Shown: piece after piece, positions 8,458 to 16,166 of the stretch
Position numbering within the stretch: the stretch's first letter is position 1
Layout of the letters: each line of letters starts with the position of its first letter
Source: Rhodanobacter sp.
Lineage (GTDB): Bacteria > Pseudomonadota > Gammaproteobacteria > Xanthomonadales > Rhodanobacteraceae
DNA: 64,000 nt
Assembly: GCA_004298045.1 (NCBI GenBank)
Contig: SCRM01000020.1
Span: 98,320 to 162,319, forward strand
Direction: 5' to 3'
Notes under the pieces: generated by a model
Told to the model about the DNA's origin: nothing
Seen by the model: only the letters and a program-made list of their open reading frames with translations
Databases searched by the model: none
Position numbers and translations under genes: made by a program

Positions 8458-9081
8458 TCACGTGGCTGCCAGCGGGCGGATCGCATAGGTGCCGGTGAGC
8501 GTTGCCTCGGCCAACACGTGGCCGCGCATGGCGGCGCGCAGCGCGGCCAACGCAAAGCCGGTTTGCAGCGGCAAAGCCGCCGTATCCAGCGCGTAAAGCC
8601 GGAACTGGTAGTGGTGCACGATGCTGTCGTTCCACGGCGGACACGGGCCGTCGTAGCCGAGGTAGTTGCCACTCATCTCCGGGTCGCCGGCAAACCAGCC
8701 GGTGTAGTCGTTGACGCCCTGCACACTGCCCGGCGGCCCGAACGGCGCCCGCTTGCCGCGTGGCGTGATGCCATCGCTGCACGCGCCCTCGGCAAGCTCG
8801 CCGCATTCGGCGGGAATGTTCGCCAGCAGCCAGTGCGCAAACTCCACGCGCGGCAAATCGGCCGGCACCTGGCGACCGGCCTTGTTCACGTCGTCGCCGC
8901 GACTGGGCACATCCACGTCGATCACCGTCAGCACGAACGAGCGCGTGCCTTCCGGCGCATCCTTCCACGCCAGCTGCGGGCTGCGGTTGTCCGCCAATGC
9001 CACCGGCTTGCCCGGCTTGCCGAACGCATTGGCCGCGGGGATCGGCTGGCCATCGGCGAAATTGTTGCTGCGTAGGTGCAT
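8458..9081 (-). CDS. YbhB/YbcL-family PEBP (Raf kinase inhibitor-like) protein
   Basis: A 207-aa protein from ATG 9081 ([15 protein letters not shown]); an extension to 9108 is possible but reads through GGGATTGGGGATTGG repeat DNA. Family landmarks are the Pro-rich ligand-pocket strands ([29 protein letters not shown]), [10 protein letters not shown], and the second pocket strand [28 protein letters not shown] proteins bind anionic phosphate or carboxylate groups. The bacterial role is unclear, and no signal peptide is visible. Confidence 0.92.
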   Translation of the reverse strand: MHLRSNNFADGQPIPAANAFGKPGKPVALADNRSPQLAWKDAPEGTRSFVLTVIDVDVPSRGDDVNKAGRQVPADLPRVEFAHWLLANIPAECGELAEGACSDGITPRGKRAPFGPPGSVQGVNDYTGWFAGDPEMSGNYLGYDGPCPPWNDSIVHHYQFRLYALDTAALPLQTGFALAALRAAMRGHVLAEATLTGTYAIRPLAAT

Positions 9082-9126
9082 AACGGCCTCGGGATTGGGG
9101 ATTGGCAAGAGCGGCTTGGAGCGAGG

Positions 9127-10275
9127 TTAACGGGCCGGGGCGGGCGGTGGCCTTTTCGAATCTCGAATCCCGTCGCCCGAATCCCGGTCACCAAAGGTGA
9201 CCCGATACACCACCCCCGCCAGGTCGTCGCTGACCAGCACGCTGCCGTCGGGCAGGGGCTGCACGTCGGCAGGGCGGCCCCAGGCCTGTTCGTGCTGCTC
9301 GAAGCCGGTGACGAGCGGGGTGTAGCTGGCGACCTTGTTGCCGTCCAGACGCACGGCCATCACCCGGTAGCCGACTTTTTTCGAGCGGTTCCACGAGCCA
9401 TGTTCGGCGATCAGGATCGCGCCGTGGTAGCTCGCCGGGAACATCCTGCCGGTGTAGAAGCGCATGCCGAGCGCGGCCACGTGGGCACCGAGTTTCAGCA
9501 CCGGCGGCGTGTAGTCCTTGCACGCGTGGCCCTTGCCGAACTCGGGGTCGGGGATGTCGCCCTCGTGGCAATACGGAAAGCCGAAGTTTTCACCGGTGTG
9601 CGAGAGGCGGTTCAGCTCGTCGCTGGGGATGTCGTCGCCCAGCAGGTCGCGGCCGTTGTCGGTGAACCAGAGCTGGTGCGAGCCGGGGCGCCAGTCGAAA
9701 CCGACGGTGTTGCGGATGCCGTAGGCCACGTCCTGCATGCCGCTGCCGTCCGAGTTCATGCGCGTGAGCTTGGCGAACGCCTTGCCCTTGTCGCACACGT
9801 TGCACGGTGCGCCAATCGGCACGTACAGCTTGTCGTCCGGGCCGAACGCGATGAAACGCCAGCCATGGCTGGTTTCGGTCGGCAGCTGGTCGGTGACCAA
9901 CTCGGGCTTCGGCGGGTCGTCGAGGAGGTGTTCGATGTCGCGCAGCACGTAGATGCGGCTCACCGCGGAGATGTAGAGATCACCGTGGCGGAAGGCGACG
10001 CCAACCGGCAACTCCAGGCCGCTGGCAATCACTCGTATCTTGTCCGCGTGGCCGGCGTGGCCGGTATCGGTCAGCGCATACACCTTGCCCGCGCCGGTCG
10101 AGCCGACGAACACCGTGCCGTTGGTGCCGACCGCGATTTCACGCGCGTTCGGTACCGCGTCGGCATACACCGCAATGTGGAACCCAGGCGGTAGCGCCAG
10201 GCGATCCAGCTGCACGGCCGCCAGCGCGGGCAGCGGCAACAGCAAGGCAAGCAACCAGCAAGCGACAAGACGCAT
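9127..10275 (-). CDS. Periplasmic PQQ-type sugar (sorbosone) dehydrogenase, six-bladed beta-propeller
   Basis: A 382-aa protein with a cleavable signal peptide ([19 protein letters not shown]). The propeller features of soluble glucose/sorbosone dehydrogenases are present: [28 protein letters not shown]-like [56 protein letters not shown], and [15 protein letters not shown]. It probably oxidises an aldose with PQQ in the periplasm; the physiological substrate is unknown. The last ~18 residues ([10 protein letters not shown]...) are encoded by GATTCGGG-type repeat DNA, so the C-terminus is probably extended by a repeat and not conserved. Confidence 0.88.
   Translation of the reverse strand: MRLVACWLLALLLPLPALAAVQLDRLALPPGFHIAVYADAVPNAREIAVGTNGTVFVGSTGAGKVYALTDTGHAGHADKIRVIASGLELPVGVAFRHGDLYISAVSRIYVLRDIEHLLDDPPKPELVTDQLPTETSHGWRFIAFGPDDKLYVPIGAPCNVCDKGKAFAKLTRMNSDGSGMQDVAYGIRNTVGFDWRPGSHQLWFTDNGRDLLGDDIPSDELNRLSHTGENFGFPYCHEGDIPDPEFGKGHACKDYTPPVLKLGAHVAALGMRFYTGRMFPASYHGAILIAEHGSWNRSKKVGYRVMAVRLDGNKVASYTPLVTGFEQHEQAWGRPADVQPLPDGSVLVSDDLAGVVYRVTFGDRDSGDGIRDSKRPPPAPAR
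9152..9187. repeat. GATTCGGG-type short repeat cluster
   Basis: Several copies of the octamer family GATTCGGG / CGAATCCC are packed together (TCGAATCTCGAATCCCGTCGCCCGAATCCCGG). The same family occurs at 9090-9110 and 30708-30784. In this copy it forms the 3' end of the dehydrogenase coding region. Confidence 0.7.
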
Positions 10276-10376
10276 CGGGATCGTCTCCGCAGGGCGGACC
10301 ACCAGCCTATACCGCCCGCGCGTGCGCGTCAGCCGCAGCCGTCGCTCTGCTAACGTAGGCGCCCTGCGGAGGGGCC

Positions 10377-10508
10377 ATGAGCGAGCTGGAAGACCTGACC
10401 ACGTTGCTCGCCGCACTGGCGCAAACCCGCCCGCTGTCGGTGCTGATGCGCGAGCAGGTTGATGCACTGCGCACATGGGCGCAGGGGCGTTGCGTGATGG
10501 TGGATTGA
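10377..10508 (+). CDS. Small conserved-looking hypothetical protein (43 aa)
   Basis: ATG 10377 is preceded by a good GCGGAGGGG and encodes 43 residues (MSELEDLTTLLAALAQTRPL...CVMVD). They form two short Leu-rich amphipathic helices and end one base before the start of the DUF3820 gene. The tight spacing and strong ribosome site argue that it is real and co-transcribed with its neighbour. No function can be assigned. Confidence 0.6.
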   Translation: MSELEDLTTLLAALAQTRPLSVLMREQVDALRTWAQGRCVMVD

Positions 10509-10509
10509 C

Positions 10510-10722
10510 GTGGACCCGGAAGACCTCAAACGCCTGCTGACGGTGCGCATGCCGTACGGCAAGTTCCAGGGTCGGCTGATCGGCGATCTGCCCGGCAGCT
10601 ATCTCGCGTGGTTCGTGCGTACCGGCCTGCCGCGCGGACAGCTTGGCCGCCTGCTCGCGCTCGCCCACGAAATCGACCACAACGGCCTGCGCGACTTGCT
10701 GCAGCCGTTGCGGGGGCGGTGA
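10510..10722 (+). CDS. DUF3820 family protein
   Basis: A 70-aa protein starting at GTG 10510. It contains the DUF3820 signature: LLTVRMPYGKFQGRLIGDLPGSYLAWFVRTGLP with the conserved MPYGK-x-G, L-x-D-x-P-x-x-Y-L-x-W-F spacing, followed by G-x-L-G-x-L-L-x-x-x-x-E-I-x-x-N-G-L. The family is related to a helper domain also found fused to exonucleases. Its role is unknown. Confidence 0.85.
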   Translation: MDPEDLKRLLTVRMPYGKFQGRLIGDLPGSYLAWFVRTGLPRGQLGRLLALAHEIDHNGLRDLLQPLRGR

Positions 10723-10750
10723 GTGGCGGCACACCCGTGCCAGCGCACCG

Positions 10751-11758
10751 TTACAGGTTGTCTGCCATCGCGTCGAAGCGGGCGGCGATGTAGGCGTCGG
10801 TGAAGCTGGTCATGCTGCGGCCGCGGATGAAGCCGCAGTGGCCGCCGTGGTCGGCGATGTCGAGTTCCACGGTGGGTGGCAGGCGCAGGTGTTCGAACGC
10901 ATCGACCGGAATCACCGGGTCGTCGCGGGCGGTGAGGATGGTGGCCGGCACGTGCAGGTTCATCAGGGTGTCGCCGGCCACCGAATAGCCGTCCAGATAC
11001 TGCTGCAGGCTGTCGAAATCGGTGTGCTGGCGCACCAGCGATTCGGTCAGCCCGCGCAGGTCCTTTTTGAGCTCGCCCATCTCGAAGTAATGGTGCTGCG
11101 GAAACGCCTTCTGTTTTTTCAGCAGCGAATGCCGCCACTTGTGCATGAAGTACGCGCGGTAAAACCACGGCGCGCGCGCTTCCAGCGAAAACAGGCCCGC
11201 GGCGGGGTCGATGATCGGGCACACCGCAAGCACGTAGCGCAGCGGAAGACCGGCATCCGGCGCGGCCAGCGCCGCGCGCAGCGCGAAGTTGCCGCCCAGC
11301 GAAAAACCGGCGAGCGCGAGTGGGCGCGCCGGCCAGCGGTGCGCGATGTCGCCGAGCGCGTGCACCACCTCGTCGAGCCGGCAGGAGTGGAACAACGCCT
11401 CGTTCAGCGCGTGGCTGTCGCCGTGGTCGCGAAAATTGAGACGGAACACATCCCAGCCGTCGGCAAGCAGGCGGCTGCCGGTTTGCAGCACGTAGGTGGA
11501 GTCGACGCTGCCTTCCCAGCCGTGGAACAGCACCGCCAGGCCGCGTGCCTGCGCGTGCACGTGCTGTGCAGTGAACGCGCCGGTCAGGCGCACGCCGTTG
11601 CCGCCATCCACCACGGTGGGCTCGGCGCCGAGCTGCACCGTGCGCGCGGCGCGCGGCAGCAGCAACCGGCGCACGCCGCTGGAAGAGAGCATGGTCTGGA
11701 TGTGGCCGTTGGTCAGCGGCCAATGCGGATGGAAATCCGCAGCGTGCATCAGCGTCAT
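10751..11758 (-). CDS. YheT-family alpha/beta hydrolase
   Basis: A 335-aa protein, usual length for YheT/COG0429. The N-terminal family motif is HPHWPLTNGHIQTML. Next come the oxyanion region VLFHGWEGSVDSTYVLQ, the nucleophile elbow GFSLGGN (Ser), the acid in LTARDDPVIP, and the base in ADHGGHCGF. YheT proteins are predicted carboxylesterases; no substrate is established. The ATG at 11758 overlaps the stop of the upstream acyltransferase by 4 bp (ATGA), so the two are one operon and may act on lipids together. Confidence 0.93.
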   Translation of the reverse strand: MTLMHAADFHPHWPLTNGHIQTMLSSSGVRRLLLPRAARTVQLGAEPTVVDGGNGVRLTGAFTAQHVHAQARGLAVLFHGWEGSVDSTYVLQTGSRLLADGWDVFRLNFRDHGDSHALNEALFHSCRLDEVVHALGDIAHRWPARPLALAGFSLGGNFALRAALAAPDAGLPLRYVLAVCPIIDPAAGLFSLEARAPWFYRAYFMHKWRHSLLKKQKAFPQHHYFEMGELKKDLRGLTESLVRQHTDFDSLQQYLDGYSVAGDTLMNLHVPATILTARDDPVIPVDAFEHLRLPPTVELDIADHGGHCGFIRGRSMTSFTDAYIAARFDAMADNL

Positions 11759-12555
11759 GCCACGTGGTCTTCCAGTGCGGCGCCGATGCGGTCGCGCGCC
11801 AGCTCGGCCATCTTGCGGCGCGCGTCCGGCGAGGGCGGCACCGGCGGCAAGAAATGCACTTCCACCGCCATCGGTTCCCCGGCCAGGAGGCGCACGAAGT
11901 TGCCGAAAAAGCTCTCGCCGTCGCGGAAGCCGGCATCGAACTGGCGGCGGCCATGGCGCACGAACCGCAGCGCCACCGGCTGCACCACGGCCGGGGCGTC
12001 GAGCGCGGCCTGGAACAGCCGCGCGTGGAACACTTTCAGCTCACCGTTGTGGCTGGTGCCGCCTTCCGGAAACACGCCGACCGAGCGCCCGGCCTGCAGG
12101 CATCCGATCATCACCTGCAGCACGTGGGTGAGCGAATGGTTGTTGCCGCGGCGGTGAAAAATGGTGCCGCCGCTGGCGGCGAGCCACCCCACCAGCGGCC
12201 AGTGGGCAATCTCGGCCTTGGCCACGAAACACAACGCGCGCTGGCTGTGCAGCAGCACGATGTCGATCCAGGAGGTGTGGTTGGCGATGAACAGCACCGG
12301 GTCGTGCAGCGGCTCCCCGATGCGCACGGTGCGCAGCCCGAAGATGCGCAGCAGGCCGGTGGCCCACCAGCGGATCATGCGATGCGGCAACGGCTCGCGC
12401 CCGCCGCGCATCACGCAGTGCTGGTTCCAGCTGAGCACCAGTCCGGCCAGGAGGATCGCCAGCACGATGTGTACCAGCAGCAGCGGCACCCGCCACAGGC
12501 AACGCCAGGGTTGCAGCCGGGGGTGGACAGGCAGAGGGGACGTCGCGGTATCCAT
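11755..12555 (-). CDS. Lysophospholipid acyltransferase (PlsC-like, 1-acylglycerol-3-phosphate family)
   Basis: A 266-aa protein with an N-terminal membrane helix (RCLWRVPLLLVHIVLAILLAGLVLSW). The four PlsC motifs include NHTSWIDIVLL (catalytic His-x4-Asp), FHRRGN, and VGVFPEGGTSHNGELKVFHARLFQ (acceptor binding). It transfers acyl groups to a lysophospholipid or similar acceptor at the inner membrane. It may be PlsC itself or one of the extra ornithine-lipid-type paralogues; sequence alone does not decide. Upstream partner of the YheT hydrolase. Confidence 0.92.
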   Translation of the reverse strand: MDTATSPLPVHPRLQPWRCLWRVPLLLVHIVLAILLAGLVLSWNQHCVMRGGREPLPHRMIRWWATGLLRIFGLRTVRIGEPLHDPVLFIANHTSWIDIVLLHSQRALCFVAKAEIAHWPLVGWLAASGGTIFHRRGNNHSLTHVLQVMIGCLQAGRSVGVFPEGGTSHNGELKVFHARLFQAALDAPAVVQPVALRFVRHGRRQFDAGFRDGESFFGNFVRLLAGEPMAVEVHFLPPVPPSPDARRKMAELARDRIGAALEDHVA

Positions 12556-12567
12556 CGGCCGCCAAGT

Positions 12568-13083
12568 CTAGCGTTTGTTGCCCGCACTGTTTTGCGTTCG
12601 CGCCAGGGCGTGTTCCGCGCGCGAAAGCGGCAGCGACGGGGAGCGCTTGACGGTGCGCAGCACGAAACTGGAATTGACGTCGGCCACGCCGGCCGCGTTC
12701 AACAGGTGATCGAGCAGGAAGCGCGAAAAGTCGGCGAGGTCGGCCACGTAGACATGCAGGAGGTAATCCATGTTGCCGGTCAGCGCGTGGCAGGCCACGA
12801 CCTCGTCCCAGCTCGCGACGCGCTCGACGAAGCGCTCGATCATGGCCGCCTCGTGCTTCTCCAACTGCACCCGCACGAAGGCCTGCAACCCCAGGCCCAC
12901 TGCCAGCGGATCGACCTGTGCCGCGTAGCCGGTGATGACGCCATCAGCTTCGAGATGCTGCAGTCGGCGCAGGCAGGCCGAGGGCGACAGGTTCACCCGC
13001 TCGGCGAGCTCGGCATTGGTAATGCGGCCCTCGACCTGCACTGTGGCAAGCAGGCGCAGGTCGATGCGATCCAACGTGTTCAT
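12568..13083 (-). CDS. Lrp/AsnC-family transcriptional regulator
   Basis: A 171-aa protein: winged HTH at residues 1-60 (LDRIDLRLLATVQVEGRITNAELAERVNLSPSACLRRLQHLEADGVI) and a C-terminal RAM ligand-binding domain (VACHALTGNMDYLLHVYVADLADFSRFLLDHL). It is divergent from phhA with a 136-bp spacer, so it is a natural candidate for controlling phenylalanine hydroxylation in response to an amino acid. The C-terminal tail is about 15 residues longer than in typical Lrp proteins. Confidence 0.93.
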   Translation of the reverse strand: MNTLDRIDLRLLATVQVEGRITNAELAERVNLSPSACLRRLQHLEADGVITGYAAQVDPLAVGLGLQAFVRVQLEKHEAAMIERFVERVASWDEVVACHALTGNMDYLLHVYVADLADFSRFLLDHLLNAAGVADVNSSFVLRTVKRSPSLPLSRAEHALARTQNSAGNKR

Positions 13084-13219
13084 GCACGAAGCCTTCCTTA
13101 CACGTGCCAGCTGCGCACGTTTGTTGCATATCTACCGCGCTGCTGCGCAACAAAGCAAGCCTGATGCGTGGCGTAGGCCGTATGCTCGAAACATTCATCG
13201 AGCGCCGTCCGGAGTTTTC

Positions 13220-14116
13220 ATGGGTACCGCCGTCACCCCCCGCAAGATCGAAAGCCAGCACACCGATCGCGGCACCATCCCGGTTTACGCCACGGGCGTC
13301 GTCGAGCAGCCGTGGGAAAGCTACAGCCGCACCGACCACGACGTGTGGAATGCACTGTACAAGCGCCAGCGCGCACTGCTGCCGGGGCGTGCCTGCGACG
13401 AGTTCCTGGATGGCGTCGCACGCCTCGGGCTGGGCGAGAACGGCATTCCCAAATTCGAGGATCTCGACCGGGTACTGCGCAAGGCCACCGGTTGGGAGCT
13501 GGTCGGGGTCGAGGGCTTGCTACCCGAGCAGGTGTTTTTCGACCATCTCGCCAACCGCCGGTTTCCGGTGACCTGGTGGATCCGCAAACCGGAGCAGATG
13601 GATTACCTCTCCGAGCCGGATTTATTCCACGACCTGTTCGGCCACGTGCCGCTGCTGCTCAACCCGGTGTTTGCCGATTACATGCAGGCCTATGGCCGCG
13701 GCGGCATGAAGGCGTTCGGCATCGGCCCGGAAGCACTGGCCAACCTTACCCGGCTGTATTGGTACACGGTGGAATTCGGCCTCATCAACACCGCCGCCGG
13801 CCAGCGCATCTATGGCGCCGGCATCTTGAGCTCGAAAGGCGAGTCGGTGTACTGCCTCGATGCGCCGGCGCCCAACCGCATCGGCTTCAACCTCGAACGC
13901 ATCATGCGTGCGCGCTACCGCATCGACACCTACCAGCAAACCTATTTCGTGATCGAGAACTTCGAACAGTTGTTCAACGCCACCAAGCCGGATTTCGCGC
14001 CGATCTACGCCAGGCTGCGCGATTTGCCGGCGGTGCCGGCCGCTGAGGTGCTGGCGGGCGACAAGGTGTTCAACCGCGGTACCCGCGAAGGCTTTGCGAC
14101 CGACGCCGACGCGTGA
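13220..14116 (+). CDS. phhA: Phenylalanine 4-monooxygenase
   Basis: A 298-aa iron/tetrahydropterin enzyme converting Phe to Tyr. The start is ATG 13220, with GGAG nine bases upstream; longer in-frame starts lack the family pattern. The iron ligands are visible as His137 and His142 (DLFHDLFGHVPLL) and Glu185 (YWYTVEFGL). Pterin and substrate residues sit in WIRKPEQMDYLSEPD and in the conserved IYGAGILSSKGESVYCL. It is divergent from an Lrp regulator. No pterin dehydratase (phhB) is present in the window. Confidence 0.97.
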   Translation: MGTAVTPRKIESQHTDRGTIPVYATGVVEQPWESYSRTDHDVWNALYKRQRALLPGRACDEFLDGVARLGLGENGIPKFEDLDRVLRKATGWELVGVEGLLPEQVFFDHLANRRFPVTWWIRKPEQMDYLSEPDLFHDLFGHVPLLLNPVFADYMQAYGRGGMKAFGIGPEALANLTRLYWYTVEFGLINTAAGQRIYGAGILSSKGESVYCLDAPAPNRIGFNLERIMRARYRIDTYQQTYFVIENFEQLFNATKPDFAPIYARLRDLPAVPAAEVLAGDKVFNRGTREGFATDADA

Positions 14117-14225
14117 GGGTATTGACCGCTTGCGGCCCATATTTGCATGCGTCATGCCACGGACAGGCGGTTCCTGGAACCTCTTCGGGCGTCGCCGCCG
14201 GTGTTTCCGCGTCCACCCTCCCGGA

Positions 14226-14894
14226 TCAACGCCGGTGCGCGGTCACCCATGGCCGCACGATGCTGGTCCATAGCTCGTAGCCCGCACGGTTCATGTGCAG
14301 GCCGTCCTGGATGAACCACCTGGTTTGCGGCTGGCCGTCCCGGCCCAGCATCGGCGTGAAGACATCCAGGTACGTCACCTGTTTTTGCGTGGCCGCGTAA
14401 GCGCGCACCAAGGCGTTTGCGGCGCGGATCTGCGGCAGCAGAGACTTGCGCGCGATGCTGGGCTTGATCGCGATGAAGGCGATCGGCACCCCCGGGTCGA
14501 CGGCGCGCGCCTTGCGCACAAAGGCCGCGAAGTCATCCCGCACCTGCTGCGGGCGATTGCCGGCTGCAATGTCGTTGTCGCCGGCGTACATCACGATCGC
14601 GCGCGGGTGGTAGGGCGCCACGATGCGGTCGGCGAAGAACGTGCTGTCGGCGATTTCCGAACCGCCGAAGCCGCGGTTGATCGTGCGTACATTGGGGAAA
14701 TCCGCCGCCAGCTCCTTCCAGAAGCGGATCGACGAGCTGCCGATGAACAGCACTGCGCCAGGCGGTGGCGGGTTGCTGCGATCCGCCGCCTCGAATGCCG
14801 CGATGTCGGCGTTCCATTGCGTGTGGTCGTCGGCCGCGCGCGCGGCCGCGTACGGCGGCAGCACCAGTAGCAGCACTATCAGCCAGTGTTTCAT
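14226..14894 (-). CDS. SGNH/GDSL-type hydrolase, secreted
   Basis: A 222-aa protein with a signal peptide (MKHWLIVLLLVLPPYAAARA). The SGNH blocks are in order: FIGSSSIRFW (Ser nucleophile), NRGFGGSEIAD (Gly oxyanion), MYAGDNDIAAG (Asn), and DGLHMNRAGYELW (Asp-x-x-His). It is probably a periplasmic esterase or deacetylase acting on a lipid or sugar ester. Its ATG at 14894 overlaps the stop of the RES toxin gene (ATGA), so it is translationally coupled to the toxin-antitoxin pair. That is an unusual partner. Confidence 0.9.
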   Translation of the reverse strand: MKHWLIVLLLVLPPYAAARAADDHTQWNADIAAFEAADRSNPPPPGAVLFIGSSSIRFWKELAADFPNVRTINRGFGGSEIADSTFFADRIVAPYHPRAIVMYAGDNDIAAGNRPQQVRDDFAAFVRKARAVDPGVPIAFIAIKPSIARKSLLPQIRAANALVRAYAATQKQVTYLDVFTPMLGRDGQPQTRWFIQDGLHMNRAGYELWTSIVRPWVTAHRR

Positions 14895-15595
14895 CGTGAC
14901 TTCCGTGGTGGGTTGCGGATGAGTTCCGACACTTCCAGCACCTGGCTGATGCGCCGTCCGTCCCAACGATAGATCAGGTGTTGCGCCTGCACGCAGGGGG
15001 CGACGACGTCCGGCCAAAACGCGGCGATGCACTCGCCGCCACGGTCGCGCACGCTGTCGTAGACGATGCCGTTGCTGCCAGCCGCACGCAGCGTTCGCGC
15101 CAGGGCGACGCTGGCCGTATAGACGTCCGGATTGTGCTGTGCCTTCCAGCCGCCGCGGATGTCGTGCAGCGGGGCGTGGACGCGGGTGTCGTAGCACCGC
15201 ATCTGCACCTTGCAGGGCGGTTCGGCGGTGGCGGCCAGAAACCGTTCGCGGTGGTACACCGTTTCCTCCACCGCGGTCGCCACGGCGTGCGCCGCGTAGA
15301 ACACGCCCCAGCTGCCATCGGAAAACCGGCTGCCTTCGGGGTTCAGGTGGGTAAAGGCGGCCATTACCGGCGTGGCGCCCGGGCCGCTGATCCGGCGCGC
15401 CTTCGGCACCAGCGCCAGTGCGCCGAGTTCATCGCGCAGGCGCGGGTTGGTCATGGCCTCGATCACGAACAACGCCTCGAGGTCGGCCGCGTCGGCGATG
15501 CGATCGAACAATCCGGCCGGCGGAAACCGGCTGGGCACGATGCGGTAGGCGTGGCGCCAATGGATGGCGTGGACGGGCGGCAGGCTGGCAGACAT
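14891..15595 (-). CDS. RES-domain toxin (NAD+-degrading family)
   Basis: A 234-aa protein from ATG 15595. The RES core includes WRHAYRIVPSRFPP (Arg), the RFSDGSWGVFYAAHAVATAVEETVYHRERFL block with its conserved Tyr and Glu, and the later NGIVYDSVRDRGGECIAAFWPD (Ser/Arg region). Characterised RES toxins (MbcT and relatives) destroy NAD+ by phosphorolysis or hydrolysis. The antitoxin gene lies 64 bp upstream. Overlaps the SGNH hydrolase start. Confidence 0.9.
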   Translation of the reverse strand: MSASLPPVHAIHWRHAYRIVPSRFPPAGLFDRIADAADLEALFVIEAMTNPRLRDELGALALVPKARRISGPGATPVMAAFTHLNPEGSRFSDGSWGVFYAAHAVATAVEETVYHRERFLAATAEPPCKVQMRCYDTRVHAPLHDIRGGWKAQHNPDVYTASVALARTLRAAGSNGIVYDSVRDRGGECIAAFWPDVVAPCVQAQHLIYRWDGRRISQVLEVSELIRNPPRKSR

Positions 15596-15659
15596 GGGTA
15601 CGATCCGTGCAGGACATGGCGAGCATGCGTTCGACGCGTCGCGCGGGCCGCGACGCGCC

Positions 15660-16073
15660 TCAGCCGCGTTGCGCGTCGAGATACTGCCGCACCACGTAGA
15701 GGTCGGCCACGTTGCCGCTGAGCATGCGCGCCAGCGCCGGTTGCCCGCCAAATGGCCCGGCTGCATTGGGCTTGCGCAGCCAAGCGTCGGCCTGGGCCGG
15801 ATCGGGGAACAGGATCTGCAGCGATTTCCAGATGCCGAGCAGGTAGCTGATGCGCTCCAGCGTGTCGCGCGACAGCGTGCCCGCGCGCTCGCGCTTCCAC
15901 TTGTAGAACGTGGATTCCGGCGGATCGCCAAGCAGCTTGCGCTGCTCGGCGACACGCAGGTCCCAATGTTCGGCCAACCGGAAAAAGCTCCGCAGCGCCG
16001 GGGCGCCCAGCGTATCGGCGGGCAACAGGTACTGCGCGGCAGTATCGGCGACGCAGGGGGTACGAGCGTTCAT
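15660..16073 (-). CDS. Xre/MbcA/ParS-type antitoxin of the RES system
   Basis: A 137-aa protein. It has an Xre-like HTH in the middle (LLGDPPESTFYKWKRERAGTLSRDTLERISYLLGIWKSLQILFP) and the C-terminal DUF2384 part (ADAWLRKPNAAGPFGGQPALARMLSG...DLYVVRQYLDAQRG), where the toxin-binding and active-site-blocking residues lie. This is the standard first gene of RES-Xre type II modules. It probably represses its own promoter; see the inverted repeat at 16068-16094. Confidence 0.92.
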   Translation of the reverse strand: MNARTPCVADTAAQYLLPADTLGAPALRSFFRLAEHWDLRVAEQRKLLGDPPESTFYKWKRERAGTLSRDTLERISYLLGIWKSLQILFPDPAQADAWLRKPNAAGPFGGQPALARMLSGNVADLYVVRQYLDAQRG

Positions 16074-16094
16074 GGCCTTACTCTCACTATGAAC
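16068..16094. promoter_or_regulatory. Candidate antitoxin operator (GTTCAT-N15-ATGAAC)
   Basis: Six-base arms GTTCAT (16068-16073) and ATGAAC (16089-16094) flank the antitoxin start codon, which lies in the left arm. The upstream DNA is A+T rich (TATGTATG on the coding strand), as expected for a promoter. An autoregulatory site is plausible but short repeats like this are weak evidence. Confidence 0.35.
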
Positions 16095-16166
16095 CTATGA
16101 CGAAACCTACTACATACATAAAGTTCACGCCAGTACCTGTCGAGGTTCCCTGCGGTCCGTTTGAGG

